NCBI RefSeq assembly: GCF_019063845.1
Contig: NZ_CP077683.1
Span: 434,001-498,000, forward strand
DNA: 64,000 bases
Direction of reading: 5' to 3'
Origin: Geomonas subterranea
Lineage (GTDB): Bacteria > Desulfobacterota > Desulfuromonadia > Geobacterales > Geobacteraceae
Both the position numbers and the translations under genes were made by a program. The notes beneath the pieces are model-generated. The model worked only from the letters and a program-made list of their open reading frames with translations, was not told the origin of the DNA and made no database searches. Below are positions 63,615-64,000 of this stretch, in pieces (the stretch's first letter is position 1; each line of letters begins with the position of its first letter).

Positions 63615-64000
63615 ATGGCAACGGCTGCAAGTAACGCAAAGATCGAGATCAGGGGCATCCACCGCGTCTTCCCGGCCCGAAACCGTGGCCGGGGGGACAG
63701 CCCCAAGGAGTTCGTGGCGCTCAAGGACGTGAGCCTCCAGGTGCAAAAAGGGGAGTTCCTCGCCATCGTGGGGCCCTCGGGGTGTGGCAAGTCGACACTC
63801 CTGGACATCCTGGCCGGGCTCGCCAAGCCGAGCTCGGGGGAGATCTTCATCGACGGCAGGAAGGTGACCGGGCCGGCCCTGGACCGCGGCATCGTGCTGC
63901 AGGGATACGCGCTCTTCCCGTGGCGCACGGTGCGCCAGAACGTGGAATTCGGCCTGGAGATAAAGAAGGTTCCCAAGGGCGAGCGCCGCGCCGTCAGCGA
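63615..64000 (+). CDS. ABC transporter ATP-binding protein (SsuB/TauB type), partial at window edge
   Basis: First 128 codons of an ATPase; continues beyond the window. Walker A is GPSGCGKSTLLD near residue 57, the Q-loop is GIVLQGYALFPWRTVRQNVEFGL, identical in style to nitrate/sulfonate/taurine transporter ATPases. CAGGAGG precedes the ATG. Completes the transporter begun at 60724. Confidence 0.9.
   Translation, partial: MATAASNAKIEIRGIHRVFPARNRGRGDSPKEFVALKDVSLQVQKGEFLAIVGPSGCGKSTLLDILAGLAKPSSGEIFIDGRKVTGPALDRGIVLQGYALFPWRTVRQNVEFGLEIKKVPKGERRAVS

Overview
The window looks like a chromosomal segment of a Geobacteraceae bacterium (Geobacter/Citrifermentans/Geomonas type). It is GC-rich, carries a complete class II (tungsten, ATP-independent) benzoyl-CoA reductase operon bamB-bamI, has a bamA hydrolase gene, two ETF:menaquinone oxidoreductase-like proteins, and many interspersed CTCTCCC...GGGAGAG palindromic repeats. 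The lineage is inferred from gene content; no rRNA or tRNA gene is visible.

Region 1 (1-8400) holds a thiolase, an amidohydrolase, moaA and fdhD (pterin cofactor biosynthesis and sulfuration, plausibly for the tungstopterin of BamB), a PAS-AAA-Fis sigma-54 activator, and a CoA-transferase. The CoA-transferase is preceded by a well-formed -24/-12 promoter and a perfect 18-bp palindrome at upstream-activator distance. Region 2 (8400-10120) has a divergent block: a cysteine-free Rrf2 regulator and a GNAT acetyltransferase on the minus strand, and a thioesterase on the plus strand. A repeated promoter/operator architecture (TTGACA, 7 nt, GGTA-N6-TACC type) lies here, in front of bamA, and in front of the later thiolase operon.

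Region 3 (10213-22336) is bamA and bamBCDEFGHI. bamF is read through an in-frame UGA as a selenoprotein. Region 4 (22680-36566) converts the ring-cleavage product to acetyl-CoA: a glutaryl-CoA-type dehydrogenase, a GcdA-like carboxyltransferase, an OadA/5S-like carboxyltransferase with two biotinyl domains, malic enzyme, a methyltransferase, two crotonases, a second amidohydrolase, a thiolase and a 3-hydroxyacyl-CoA dehydrogenase. No membrane (Na+-pump) decarboxylase subunit is present, so a soluble transcarboxylase moving CO2 from glutaconyl-CoA to pyruvate is an attractive hypothesis. Region 5 (36748-47431) handles electrons and CoA: two EMO-type membrane iron-sulfur oxidoreductases, two different EtfBA pairs (one EtfA with a fused ferredoxin domain) and sucCD, which could supply succinyl-CoA for the CoA-transferase.

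Region 6 (48112-52845) contains ribBA, a small ribbon-helix-helix-like protein, a MarR-FUSC (aromatic efflux-like) operon with a 20-bp palindromic operator, and an SDR. Region 7 (52992 to the end) is a sulfur-metabolism island: a CymR/IscR-like Rrf2 regulator with four cysteines, an orphan sulfate-binding protein, metK, two cysteine synthases, three YezD (DUF2292) small proteins, two NifH-like ATPases (one intact, one degenerate) and a sulfonate/taurine-type ABC transporter that runs off the right edge. A TGTAGACT-type motif recurs at three promoters there, and metK and the third yezD have intrinsic terminators so close to their start codons that transcription attenuation is very likely.

All other long open frames, especially on the minus strand, are GC-rich shadows of these genes. 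Gene-free stretches over 300 bp are mainly the palindromic repeat tracts, plus one unexplained stretch at 38746-39104.
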